From positions 1-49,312 of the forward strand of contig JAZRQA010000084.1 of assembly GCA_045649505.1 (NCBI GenBank): 49,312 bases of DNA, in the 5' to 3' direction. Below are positions 26,288-35,150 of this stretch, in pieces (position 1 is the stretch's first letter; each line of letters opens with the position of its first letter). Made by a program: the position numbers and the translations under genes. The notes below the pieces were generated by a model. It was not told where the DNA came from. It saw nothing but the letters and a program-made list of their open reading frames with translations, and ran no database searches. This DNA comes from SIG587 sp045649505. Lineage in GTDB: Bacteria; Bacillota; Clostridia; Oscillospirales; Acutalibacteraceae.

Positions 26288-27199
26288 TTGGTATACAATA
26301 TTCAGCAATTAGAGAATGCACTTAAGCAGACAAAAATACATTTTGCTTTAAGTGAGCCTATGAATCGGCACACAAGCTTCAAAATAGGCGGTTTAGCAGA
26401 TATTTTTGCGGCTGTGGAAAACGAACATGAGCTTAAAGTGCTTAAAGTGCTTTGTGACACCTACGGTGTGCCTATGCTTGTAATAGGAAAGGGCAGTAAT
26501 TTGCTCGTTTCGGATAAAGGTATTGACGGTGTGGTCGTAACCACCGAGCCTATGAATACAATAACGGTGGAGGACTGCCGTATTACAGCAGGAGCAGGAG
26601 CTACCCTTTCAAGCCTTTGCTCAGCCGCCGCTACGGCAGGTCTTACGGGGCTTGAATTTGCATGCGGTATCCCAGGCAGTGTGGGTGGTGCGGTCTATAT
26701 GAACGCAGGTGCCTACGGCGGTGAAATGAAGGATGTTATCGAAAGTGTTACCGCCCTTATGCCAGACGGCGAGATACGTACCTTTGAAAATAGTGAGCTT
26801 GGTCTTTCCTACAGAAAAAGCATTTTCGCCCAAAACGGGGCAACGGTAATATCCGCCGTGTTTAAACTCACACAGGGACAAACCGAAAAGATTCGTGATG
26901 ATATGGCGGACATTCTGCGCCGCCGTAAGGAAAAACAGCCTCTTGAATATCCAAGTGCTGGCAGTACATTCAAACGCCCTGAGGGTAATTTTGCCGGCGC
27001 GCTAATTGAGCAGTGCGGCCTGAAGGGCAAAAGTGTGGGCGGAGCAATGGTGAGCCGTAAGCACGCGGGCTTTGTAATAAACACGGGCTCTGCTTCCTGC
27101 GCCGATGTCAGAACACTTATAAAAAAGGTTCAGGAATCGGTTGAGGGTGAAACAGGGATTTTCTTAGAAACAGAAGTGCTTTTTGTAGGCAGGGAATAA
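26288..27199 (+). CDS. murB: UDP-N-acetylenolpyruvoylglucosamine reductase
   Basis: About 303 residues. This FAD enzyme makes UDP-MurNAc. The FAD-binding block VIGKGSNLLVSDKGIDG is followed by FACGIPGSVGGAVYMNAGAYGGEM, the catalytic serine in AGSTFKRPEG, KHAGFVIN, and the final glutamate in FLETEVLFVG. It is the type II form. The frame is open upstream to a GTG at 26249 inside glcK, but that would add 13 unconserved residues and has no clear ribosome site. TTG at 26288, 9 bases after AGGT and just past the glcK stop, is the better start, though not certain. Confidence 0.94.
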   Translation: MVYNIQQLENALKQTKIHFALSEPMNRHTSFKIGGLADIFAAVENEHELKVLKVLCDTYGVPMLVIGKGSNLLVSDKGIDGVVVTTEPMNTITVEDCRITAGAGATLSSLCSAAATAGLTGLEFACGIPGSVGGAVYMNAGAYGGEMKDVIESVTALMPDGEIRTFENSELGLSYRKSIFAQNGATVISAVFKLTQGQTEKIRDDMADILRRRKEKQPLEYPSAGSTFKRPEGNFAGALIEQCGLKGKSVGGAMVSRKHAGFVINTGSASCADVRTLIKKVQESVEGETGIFLETEVLFVGRE

Positions 27200-27203
27200 T
27201 ATT

Positions 27204-28100
27204 ATGTCATTTACTGCAGATGTTAAGGAGGAGCTGGCTTTAGTAAAGCAGCCCTCCTGTTGCAATATTTCGGAGTGTTACGGTATGCTCTTTTTTGCCC
27301 GCTCCTTCGGATTTGATAAAATGTTTTTTCAAACATCGAGTGAGGCGGCGGCAAAACATTTTGCTTTGCGGCTTCGCTCGCTTTTCGGTATTATGACCGA
27401 GGTTCACTGCGGCGGAAGCGCAAGAAAAACCTACCGCGTAGGAGTTGAGCGTGCAGCTGACCGTAAAAAAATAATGATAGCCTTCGGATATGTAAGCCCT
27501 TGTGAAAGCTATTCTATAAACAGTGGACTTTTTAAGAGGGATTGCTGTGTCCACGCCTTTTTGCGTGGCGTCTTTCTTGCCTGCGGTCAGGTGAACAACC
27601 CCGAAAAGGAGTATCGTATAGAGCTTTGTGCAGGCAGTGTCAGTGCCGCGGCGCAGCTTGGCGAGGTGCTTTCTATGACCGGTATTGAACTAAAAACTGT
27701 CAACCGCGCAGGGACAAGCCTGCTCTATTCAAAGGACAGTGCCGTTATAGAGGACCTTTTAACCGCGGTGGGTGCTACCAACGCGGCTATACTTGTTATG
27801 CAATCCAAAATATATAAGGATATGCGAAATAAGGTCAACAGAATAAAAAATTGTGAGACCGCAAATATATTTAAATCTGTGGACGCTGCTTTGGAGCAGC
27901 GCGCCGCGATTGAGCTTCTTGAAAAAAAGGGCAAGTTGAATTCCTTGCCGCCTGAGCTTATCAGCGCAGCCCAGCTTCGCACAGATAATCCCGAGGCATC
28001 CCTAAATGAACTTTGCCGAATTTCAAAGGAGCCTATTACCCGTTCGGGTCTAAATCATCGATTCGCAAAAATTATACAGCTTGCAAAGGAAATAGTGTAA
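27204..28100 (+). CDS. whiA: DNA-binding protein WhiA
   Basis: 298 residues: a degenerate LAGLIDADG homing-endonuclease-like N-terminal domain (about 1-185, with FLRGVFLACGQVNNPEKEYRIEL) and a C-terminal helix-turn-helix (SLNELCRISKEPITRSGLNHRF). It is a conserved Gram-positive regulator of cell division and sporulation. AGGGA precedes the ATG by 8 bases; dnaE starts 1 base after the stop. In many Firmicutes it directly follows rapZ-yvcK; here it follows murB. Confidence 0.95.
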   Translation: MSFTADVKEELALVKQPSCCNISECYGMLFFARSFGFDKMFFQTSSEAAAKHFALRLRSLFGIMTEVHCGGSARKTYRVGVERAADRKKIMIAFGYVSPCESYSINSGLFKRDCCVHAFLRGVFLACGQVNNPEKEYRIELCAGSVSAAAQLGEVLSMTGIELKTVNRAGTSLLYSKDSAVIEDLLTAVGATNAAILVMQSKIYKDMRNKVNRIKNCETANIFKSVDAALEQRAAIELLEKKGKLNSLPPELISAAQLRTDNPEASLNELCRISKEPITRSGLNHRFAKIIQLAKEIV

Positions 28101-28101
28101 A

Positions 28102-31100
28102 ATGGATTTTGTTCATCTGCATCTTCATACACAGTACAGCTTGCTGGACGGCTGCTGCCGTTTGGACAGGCTTTTTGATGCTGTGAAGCAGCGTGGACAG
28201 TCTGCCGTTGCAATTACCGACCATGGCGTTATGTATGGCGCTGTGGAATTTTATAAAGCGGCAAAAAAGGCGGGCGTGAAACCGATAATAGGGTGCGAGG
28301 TGTATGTTGCGCCCCGCCGCCGTACCGATAAGGATAAAATGCTTGACGGTGAGTATACTCACCTTGTGCTGCTTTGCGAGAATGAGCAGGGCTACAAAAA
28401 TTTAATTAAAATGGTTTCCTTAGGTTTTACCGAGGGATTTTATACTAAGCCCCGAATTGATAAGCAATTGCTTGAGCAGTACCATGAGGGCATAATTGCC
28501 CTTTCCGCCTGCCTTGCGGGTGAGATACCAAAAGCTCTTTGCAAGGGAGACTATAATGGTGCTAAGCAGTCTGCCTTATGGTTTGACAGTGTTTTTGGCA
28601 GAGGTAATTACTTTCTTGAAATACAGGACCACGGCATAGCCGAGCAGGAGAGAATAAATCCGCAGATAGTGCGCATAAGTCAGGAAACGGGAATACCCCT
28701 TGTTGCCACTAACGACGTACACTATATAGATGCCGATGATTTCCAAATGCAAAAGGTGCTTATATGTATTCAAACAGGCAAACGCCTAAGCGAAGAAAAC
28801 CCCCTTGCCTTTGAAACCAATGAATTTTATCTTAAAAGCGCAAAGGAAATGGAGCAGGTTTTCCCGTCATATCCCGAGGCACTTGAGAACACCGTTAAAA
28901 TAGCCGAGCGTTGCAATGTAGAGTTTGAATTCGGTAAAATAAAGCTTCCCGTATTTGATATAGGCGATACCGACCACGCACAGTTTTTCCGCCAAAAGTG
29001 TTATGAGGGACTTTACCGCCATTACGGTGAAAATCCTGAGCAAAAGGTGATAGACCGCCTTGAATACGAGCTTTCGGTTATAGAAAAAATGGGCTATGTG
29101 GATTACTATCTCATAGTTCAGGATTTTGTAAACTATGCAAAGAAAAAGGGAATTCCCGTCGGACCGGGCAGAGGCTCCGGTGCGGGCAGCCTTGCGGCAT
29201 ATTGTATAGGAATAACAGGCATTGACCCCATTCGGTATGATCTGCTTTTTGAGCGGTTTTTAAATCCCGAAAGGGTATCTATGCCCGATTTTGATATTGA
29301 TTTTTGCTATGTCCGCCGTCAGGAGGTCATAGATTATGTTGTTGATAAATACGGCAGTGACCATGTAGCGCAGATAGTTACCTTCGGTACTATGGCGGCA
29401 AAAAACTCGGTGCGCGATGTTGCAAGAGTAATGGAAATACCCTATAATATTGCCGACAGAGTGGCAAAGCTTATTCCGTTTGGAATTGGTATGACCATCG
29501 AAAAGGCTATGGATATGTCGTCTGAGCTTCGCTCCCTTTATGAGGGTGATGAACAGATAAAGCGGCTTATTGATATGGCACTTAAGGTGGAGGGAATGCC
29601 TCGTCACGCCTCAACCCACGCCGCAGGCGTGGTCATATGTGACCGTCCCGTAAGTGATTATGTACCCCTTTCCAAAAATGATGAGGCGGTAGTTACCCAG
29701 TTTACAATGACCGCCCTTGATGAATTAGGACTACTCAAAATGGATTTTTTGGGGCTTAGAAATCTTACGGTAATAGACGATACCGTTAAAAGCCTCGCCG
29801 CAAAGGGAATAAATATAGATACCGATAAAATACCCCTTGACGATAAGGCTACTCTTGAGCTTTTTGGAAAAGGTCTTACCGAGGGCGTGTTCCAGTTTGA
29901 ATCGGGCGGTATGAAAAATACACTGCGCTCCTTTAAACCACAGAGCATAGAGGACCTTATTGCAATCATTTCTCTTTATCGCCCAGGACCGATGGACTCT
30001 ATCCCTAAATATATTCACAACCGCTACAATCCACAGGATGTAACCTATCTTGCCCCACAGCTTGAGCCGATTCTTCGTGTGACCTACGGCTGTATAGTTT
30101 ATCAGGAGCAGGTAATGCAGATATGCGTTGCCTTAGCAGGATATGCTCTCGCCCGAGCCGATATAGTGCGCCGCGCAATGTCCAAGAAAAAGCATGATGT
30201 TATGCAAAAAGAGCGGCAGGTATTCATTTACGGCGAAAAGGATGAGCAGGGAAATGTTATATGCGAGGGCGCGGTAAACCGTGGAGTAAGTGAGACTGCG
30301 GCAAAGCAGATATTCGATGATATGGATAGCTTTTCGTCCTATGCCTTCAATAAATCTCACGCCGCGGCATACGCAGTGGTAGCATATACTACCGCATATC
30401 TTAAATGTCATTATCCAAAGGAGTATATGGCAGCTTTGCTTACAAGTGTGCTCGACCGTACCGATAAGGTTGCCGAGTATACCGATGCTTGCAAAAAAAT
30501 GGGTATTTCAATACTTCCGCCCAGCGTTAACGAGAGCTTGCACGGCTTTACCCCCGTTGAAAACGGCATACGCTTTGGCTTGCAGGCAATAAAAAATCTT
30601 GGCTACGGCGTTATTGAAAAACTAATAAATGAGCGAAAAACGGGTGGAAAATACACAAGCTTTTATGATTTCTGCCTGAGAAATGCCTCACGTGAGTTCA
30701 ATCGCCGCGCTCTTGAGGGGCTTATTAAAAGCGGTGCGCTTGACAATCTTGACGGTAACCGCAGGCAGATGCTCTTTTCGACCGATACTGTGATAGATAT
30801 TGTCGATAATGTTCGCCGCTATACAGGCGGCGGTCAGATGGACCTCTTTATGGAATCCGAGCCCGAAGCGGCGGGAGTATTCACTCTCCCTGAAGCACAG
30901 GAGCTACCTAAAGACCAGCTTCTTGCTATGGAAAAGGAGGCTACGGGGATGTACCTTTCGGGACATCCAATGGCTGAATATGCCAATATGCCGCAAAGGC
31001 TGGGTACCCCCACCGTCGCGCAGGTAATAGGGGATGAAAATGCCGATAATAAGCGGATTAAAATACTTGTTATGCTGTGTGCGATTAAGGTCAAAACATT

Positions 31101-31557
31101 AAAAAATAAAAATATAATAGTTACTGGAGTTGCCGAGGATACGACAGGTAGCATACCGCTTACCTGCTTTTCCAAAACCTATGAGTCGTATAAGCCGCTT
31201 TTTGTTGAGCAAAGGCCTGTATTGCTCACCGCCAGAGTGAGTGACAGTGATGACAGGGTGAGAGAACTTATATGTGAAAAAATTGAACCTGTGCCAACGC
31301 TTGGCGATGTATCGACGAAAGAACACAAAAGCACACAGGGGCTGTATCTAAGGGTAAAAAATCTTGAGTGCGAGGAATTTCTAAAGGTAAAGCAAATACT
31401 TGAAGACAGCAACGGAAACTTCCCCGTTATCATATACTGTACCGACAGCGGCAAGCGTTTTAGGGCGCCACAGAATATGTGGATTACTAAAAATAGCAGT
31501 AAAATAGGGGAAATTAGTTTAATTTTAGGAAAAAACAACGTAAAAGCACTTGAATAA
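28102..31557 (+). CDS. dnaE: DNA polymerase III alpha subunit (DnaE)
   Basis: 1151 residues. The N-terminal PHP domain begins VHLHLHTQYSLLDG. The C-family polymerase core has catalytic aspartates in MPDFDIDF (about 394-401) and KMDFLGLRN (about 546). A helix-hairpin-helix region with GLQAIKNLG lies near 830, and an OB-fold near 995-1085. There is no proofreading domain and no zinc finger, so it is DnaE and not PolC. In Firmicutes DnaE extends primers, with PolC as main replicase; whether polC exists lies outside the window. It sits at the end of the hprK-whiA run, directly before the pfkA promoter. Confidence 0.97.
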   Translation: MDFVHLHLHTQYSLLDGCCRLDRLFDAVKQRGQSAVAITDHGVMYGAVEFYKAAKKAGVKPIIGCEVYVAPRRRTDKDKMLDGEYTHLVLLCENEQGYKNLIKMVSLGFTEGFYTKPRIDKQLLEQYHEGIIALSACLAGEIPKALCKGDYNGAKQSALWFDSVFGRGNYFLEIQDHGIAEQERINPQIVRISQETGIPLVATNDVHYIDADDFQMQKVLICIQTGKRLSEENPLAFETNEFYLKSAKEMEQVFPSYPEALENTVKIAERCNVEFEFGKIKLPVFDIGDTDHAQFFRQKCYEGLYRHYGENPEQKVIDRLEYELSVIEKMGYVDYYLIVQDFVNYAKKKGIPVGPGRGSGAGSLAAYCIGITGIDPIRYDLLFERFLNPERVSMPDFDIDFCYVRRQEVIDYVVDKYGSDHVAQIVTFGTMAAKNSVRDVARVMEIPYNIADRVAKLIPFGIGMTIEKAMDMSSELRSLYEGDEQIKRLIDMALKVEGMPRHASTHAAGVVICDRPVSDYVPLSKNDEAVVTQFTMTALDELGLLKMDFLGLRNLTVIDDTVKSLAAKGINIDTDKIPLDDKATLELFGKGLTEGVFQFESGGMKNTLRSFKPQSIEDLIAIISLYRPGPMDSIPKYIHNRYNPQDVTYLAPQLEPILRVTYGCIVYQEQVMQICVALAGYALARADIVRRAMSKKKHDVMQKERQVFIYGEKDEQGNVICEGAVNRGVSETAAKQIFDDMDSFSSYAFNKSHAAAYAVVAYTTAYLKCHYPKEYMAALLTSVLDRTDKVAEYTDACKKMGISILPPSVNESLHGFTPVENGIRFGLQAIKNLGYGVIEKLINERKTGGKYTSFYDFCLRNASREFNRRALEGLIKSGALDNLDGNRRQMLFSTDTVIDIVDNVRRYTGGGQMDLFMESEPEAAGVFTLPEAQELPKDQLLAMEKEATGMYLSGHPMAEYANMPQRLGTPTVAQVIGDENADNKRIKILVMLCAIKVKTLKNKNIIVTGVAEDTTGSIPLTCFSKTYESYKPLFVEQRPVLLTARVSDSDDRVRELICEKIEPVPTLGDVSTKEHKSTQGLYLRVKNLECEEFLKVKQILEDSNGNFPVIIYCTDSGKRFRAPQNMWITKNSSKIGEISLILGKNNVKALE

Positions 31558-31578
31558 TTTTATAAAATGGTATATAAT
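31550..31578 (+). promoter_or_regulatory. sigma-A type promoter for pfkA
   Basis: TTGAAT at 31550-31555, overlapping the dnaE stop, and TATAAT at 31573-31578, spacer 17. AGGAG at 31611-31615. Confidence 0.8.
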
Positions 31579-31624
31579 ACTACTAATTATATAAATGTTA
31601 TTTTCTCATCAGGAGCTGATTTTA

Positions 31625-32593
31625 ATGAGTTTAAAAACTATAGGAGTTTTAACATCGGGCGGTGATGCACCGGGTATGAACGCCGCGGTTCGCGCAGTTG
31701 TTCGTACCGCTATAGAAAAGGGTATGGCCGTTAAGGGAATTATGCACGGCTACAATGGCCTTATAAACGGGGAAATAATTGACCTTACCGTTCGCTCAGT
31801 GTCCGATATAATTCACAGGGGCGGAACTATGCTTTATACCGCAAGATGTCCCGAATTCAAAACCGAACAGGGAATAAAAAAGGCGGTCGAAAACTGCAAA
31901 AAATTTGGCATAGAAGGCGTTGTAGTTATCGGCGGTGACGGCTCCTACAGAGGTGCCCGCGACCTTTCTCTTCACGGTGTTCCCTGTATAGGAGTACCGG
32001 GTACTATTGATAATGATATCACCTCTACCGAATATACTATCGGCTTTGATACCGCTATGAATACCGCTATGGAAATGGTTGATAAACTTCGCGACACTAC
32101 CCAGTCTCACGAGCGCTGCAGCGTCGTTGAGGTTATGGGCCGCCGTGCGGGTGATATAGCGTTGCAGACAGGTATTGCAGTAGGTGCAACCGCTATTTTA
32201 GCACCCGAAGTTGAGTTCGACGTTGACCGCGATATCGTTTCCAAAATAGAGCTTACCAAAAAAACCGGCAAAAAGCACTTTATCATAGTTGTTGCCGAGG
32301 GTATAGGCAAGGTTGAAGAACTTGCCAAAACCATTGAGGAGAAAACAGGTGTTGAATCCCGCGCTACTATTTTAGGTCACGTTCAGCGCGGTGGAAGTCC
32401 CACAGTAAGAGACCGCGTTATGGCAAGTGAAATGGGTCACGCTGCGGTGGAACTTCTTTACAACGGAATAGGTAACCGCGTTATCTGTTACAGAAACAGT
32501 GAGATAGTAAACGACGATATTTACGAAGCTCTTGCGATGCAAAAGGAATTCGATAAGGAAACCTACCGCATTGCAAACGATATTTCCATTTAA
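31625..32593 (+). CDS. pfkA: ATP-dependent 6-phosphofructokinase
   Basis: 322 residues, standard length for bacterial PfkA. Visible are LTSGGDAPGMNAAVRA (ATP site), IGGDGSYRGA with glycine after GGD typical of ATP users, the catalytic base in VPGTIDND (Asp129), MGRRAGDIA and LGHVQRGGSP. It commits fructose 6-phosphate to glycolysis. AGGAG 9 bases upstream selects ATG 31625 over the TTG-type extension at 31595. It is behind its own promoter and followed by a terminator. Confidence 0.97.
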   Translation: MSLKTIGVLTSGGDAPGMNAAVRAVVRTAIEKGMAVKGIMHGYNGLINGEIIDLTVRSVSDIIHRGGTMLYTARCPEFKTEQGIKKAVENCKKFGIEGVVVIGGDGSYRGARDLSLHGVPCIGVPGTIDNDITSTEYTIGFDTAMNTAMEMVDKLRDTTQSHERCSVVEVMGRRAGDIALQTGIAVGATAILAPEVEFDVDRDIVSKIELTKKTGKKHFIIVVAEGIGKVEELAKTIEEKTGVESRATILGHVQRGGSPTVRDRVMASEMGHAAVELLYNGIGNRVICYRNSEIVNDDIYEALAMQKEFDKETYRIANDISI

Positions 32594-32599
32594 TTTTTC

Positions 32600-32634
32600 A
32601 GCGGCGCCAAAAAAATAATGCGCCGCTTTTTTTG
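32600..32634 (+). terminator. terminator after pfkA
   Basis: AGCGGCGC/GCGCCGCT stem (32600-32607 with 32620-32627), A-rich loop, then a run of eight T. The start of the next gene is only 17 bases beyond the T run. Confidence 0.9.
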
Positions 32635-32650
32635 TAAAAAAGGAGTAGTA

Positions 32651-33373
32651 ATGAAAAGACTGTGCATTGCCGACCTTCAGGTGGATATGAATTGCCGCTA
32701 TGAAACGCTTTTAAAGCAAACGGTACCTTATGAGCAGGGTGCAAATATGTCGGTTGGTGCCGATATAACTGTTGATTTAAGTGATGCCGATATTGCAGGC
32801 GGTGTTAATAAGTATTATGGTATGTCCCCTAACGATATCGAGTATGTGTATTCAGGTAATCGTTTTTATAAGGGGCTCCTTGCCTTTGACGGTATGATGC
32901 TGCACGCTTCAGGTGTAGTAAAAAACGGCTATGCCTATCTCTTTTCGGCTAACCCCGGCACAGGCAAATCTACTCATACCTCATTGTGGCTTAAGGCTTT
33001 CGGTGACGAGGCTTTTATAATAAACGATGATAAGCCCGCACTCCGTATTATTGACGATGAGGTATATGTGTACGGCACACCCTTCAGTGGCAAGACCGAC
33101 CTGAACGTAAACACAAGAGCAAAGCTTGGAGGCATATGCTTCCTTGAGCGCAGTGAGGAAAATTGGATAAAGCCCATCACAGGTGCGCAGGCAATTATGC
33201 TTACACTGCGGCAAACCCTCCATAAGTTGGATGGTGAGCAAATGCAAAAAATGCTTGAACTTCTTGATAAAATTCTTTCAACTGCACCGCTGTACCGTAT
33301 GGGCTGTAATATTAGTACCGATGCGGCTGTCCTTGCTTATAATACTATGAAAAGAGCACATACCGATGCATAG
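32651..33373 (+). CDS. HPr-kinase-like protein of unknown substrate
   Basis: 240 residues resembling the catalytic half of HPr kinase without its N-terminal domain. Walker A NPGTGKST is at 101-108, preceded by LHASGVV (His85, in place of the HprK catalytic histidine), and an acidic IINDDKPA follows (Asp126/127). The C-terminus PLYRMGCNISTDAAVLAYN resembles HPrK-like proteins found beside PqqD-like and asparagine-synthase-like genes in peptide-maturation clusters. No such genes are visible here. AAGGAG at 32639-32644 selects ATG 32651; the upstream in-frame start lies in the pfkA terminator. Its end overlaps the S26-type peptidase gene. A true hprK is also in this window, so this is a paralogue with another role. 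Confidence 0.75.
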   Translation: MKRLCIADLQVDMNCRYETLLKQTVPYEQGANMSVGADITVDLSDADIAGGVNKYYGMSPNDIEYVYSGNRFYKGLLAFDGMMLHASGVVKNGYAYLFSANPGTGKSTHTSLWLKAFGDEAFIINDDKPALRIIDDEVYVYGTPFSGKTDLNVNTRAKLGGICFLERSEENWIKPITGAQAIMLTLRQTLHKLDGEQMQKMLELLDKILSTAPLYRMGCNISTDAAVLAYNTMKRAHTDA

Positions 33374-33845
33374 AGTTGACCTTATTGAAATGCTCCCCGC
33401 TATGCAGGAGATGTTAAATGCAGGCGGTGAGGTTACCTTTACGGTTGAGGGTAGAAGCATGCTCCCTACAATGACGGGTGGCAGAGATAGCGTTACCCTT
33501 GTAAAGCCCAAGGGAAGGCTTAAAAAATATGATATTCCGCTTTATCGGCGAGATAATGGAAAATTTGTACTGCACAGGGTAGTTAAGGTTACTAAGTCAG
33601 GCTATGTTATGTGCGGGGATAATCAGTATGCTAAGGAGTATGATATTACTGATGCTCATATAATCGGGCTTGTCACCGCATTTAAACGAAACGGCAAGCA
33701 AATACGGGTGAAAAATTTTTTCTACAAACTTTACTCGCACCTATTTTGTTGCCCCCTTGCTAAATTTATAAAGCATGTCAAGACATCACTTAAGTGCCGA
33801 TATAGGAGCTTTATGCGCAAGGTAAATAAAAGAAAAAGCCATTGA
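33366..33845 (+). CDS. S24/S26-family peptidase, SipW-like signal peptidase domain
   Basis: 159 residues. The serine motif EGRSMLPTM (Ser31) is followed by FVLHRVVKV (His70), the Ser/His form seen in SipW/ER-type signal peptidases instead of Ser/Lys. GDNQYAKEYDI matches box E (GDN). No clear transmembrane helix is seen; the C-terminal 50 residues are strongly basic, with a short hydrophobic patch. It overlaps the HPrK-like gene by 8 bases, so the two are co-translated. It could process a peptide or secreted protein, but no substrate gene is recognisable next to it. Confidence 0.75.
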   Translation: MHRVDLIEMLPAMQEMLNAGGEVTFTVEGRSMLPTMTGGRDSVTLVKPKGRLKKYDIPLYRRDNGKFVLHRVVKVTKSGYVMCGDNQYAKEYDITDAHIIGLVTAFKRNGKQIRVKNFFYKLYSHLFCCPLAKFIKHVKTSLKCRYRSFMRKVNKRKSH

Positions 33846-33960
33846 GCAAAATACCCTGTATAAGTAAAGGGTGTTTGCGCTGCGCTAAACGAAGAATTTT
33901 TTAACGCTGATAATTGTATATTAAACATAAATGTTAAATTATAAGGTGAGGATGTATCCT

Positions 33961-35097
33961 ATGAAGCTTGATTGGAAAACCTGTTTTAAAATAGGTTTCA
34001 GTATTTTTGTACTGTTCCTTTGTATTACCTACTGGCCGAGTGTGGGTGGGTTTATTTCAAGATTTATAGGTGCTGCCTCGCCTCTTTTTATAGGCTTTGG
34101 AATTGCATATGTGGTAAATATACTTATGACCCGCTATGAGAGTTTTTATTTTCCGCGTTCTAGCAAAAAGGCGGTACTCAAAACCCGCCGCCCCATATGT
34201 ATTACGCTCGCCTTCATAACTTTGCTTGCCATAATAAGTCTTGTAATGGGTATTGTTGTGCCTCAGCTTGTTAGTGCAGTTCAGCTTATTATTTCTTTGC
34301 TCCCCGGTGCGGTGCAAACGGTAATCGATGCTATATCTAATATAGAATGGATATCTGACGATTTTATAAACTCGCTGTCCTCTATAGACTGGAAGACGGG
34401 AATAAATCAAATAATGGATGTGTTAACCTCAGGGCTCGGCGGTGTTGTAGATGCAGTAATAACAACCGTTACTTCGGTGTTCTCAGGAATAATCACCGCT
34501 TTTATCAGTATTATTTTCTCTGTATATCTGCTTGCCTCTAAGGATAAGCTTTTAAGTCAGGTGAAACGTCTAACCTCAAGATATATGAAAGAAAAGTGGT
34601 GCGCCAAGGCTCAGTATGTTGTTAATGTTATGAATGACAGCTTCCGTCGTTATATTGTAGGCCAGTGCACCGAGGCGCTTATTTTAGGCGTTTTATGCTT
34701 TGGCGGTATGCTGCTTTTCCGCCTTCCCTATGCACCGATGATAAGTGCTTTAATAGCCTTTACGGCACTTATTCCCGTAGCGGGGGCCTATATCGGTGCG
34801 GGTATCGGCGCGCTTATTATACTTACCGCATCTCCCATTAAGGCGCTGATTTTCCTTTTGTTCATCATAGTTTTGCAGCAGCTTGAGGGTAATCTTATCT
34901 ATCCGAAGGTGGTTGGCTCCTCAATAGGTATGCCGGGCATTTGGGTTCTTGCCGCAGTTACTGTGGGTGGCGGAATTTTCGGCGTTTTAGGTATGCTGCT
35001 TGGTGTCCCCATCGCCGCAACTGTTTACAGAATACTAAAAAATGATGTTAATAAAAGGAAAGTAAAAAAAGCGCACGAGGCTGCTTTTGAAGAATAA
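33961..35097 (+). CDS. AI-2E family transporter (PF01594 type)
   Basis: About 378 residues with seven or eight hydrophobic helices. The family pattern includes SPLFIGFGIAYVVNILM near the start, FRRYIVGQCTEALILGVLCFGGM in the middle, and LIPVAGAYIGAGIGALI then LEGNLIYPKVVGSSIGMPGIWVL near the end. Members are permeases with varied roles, including autoinducer export and Na+/H+ exchange; the role here is unknown. GGTGAGG at 33945-33951 fits ATG 33961 best; earlier ATGs at 33931 and 33952 are too close to or ahead of it. Ends in a terminator that overlaps the next gene's ribosome site. Confidence 0.88.
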   Translation: MKLDWKTCFKIGFSIFVLFLCITYWPSVGGFISRFIGAASPLFIGFGIAYVVNILMTRYESFYFPRSSKKAVLKTRRPICITLAFITLLAIISLVMGIVVPQLVSAVQLIISLLPGAVQTVIDAISNIEWISDDFINSLSSIDWKTGINQIMDVLTSGLGGVVDAVITTVTSVFSGIITAFISIIFSVYLLASKDKLLSQVKRLTSRYMKEKWCAKAQYVVNVMNDSFRRYIVGQCTEALILGVLCFGGMLLFRLPYAPMISALIAFTALIPVAGAYIGAGIGALIILTASPIKALIFLLFIIVLQQLEGNLIYPKVVGSSIGMPGIWVLAAVTVGGGIFGVLGMLLGVPIAATVYRILKNDVNKRKVKKAHEAAFEE

Positions 35098-35114
35098 AAG
35101 TTTATCATTTTCGG

Positions 35115-35150
35115 CACTCCTTCATACTATGGTATGAAGGAGTGTTTTTT
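35115..35150 (+). terminator. terminator hairpin containing the ribosome binding site of the next gene
   Basis: A perfect 13-bp stem (35115-35127 with 35132-35144, loop TATG) followed by six T (35145-35150). The right arm holds AAGGAG at 35137-35142, 8 bases before ATG 35151. The same element ends the AI-2E family gene and pairs away the start signal of the next. Confidence 0.85.

Noticed and set aside
33846..33944. Terminator and promoter between the S26-type peptidase and the AI-2E family gene
   Set aside because: There are weak inverted repeats (ACCCT/AGGGT and a GCGCTGCGC block) and AT-rich DNA, but no hairpin with a proper T run and no well-spaced -35/-10 pair.
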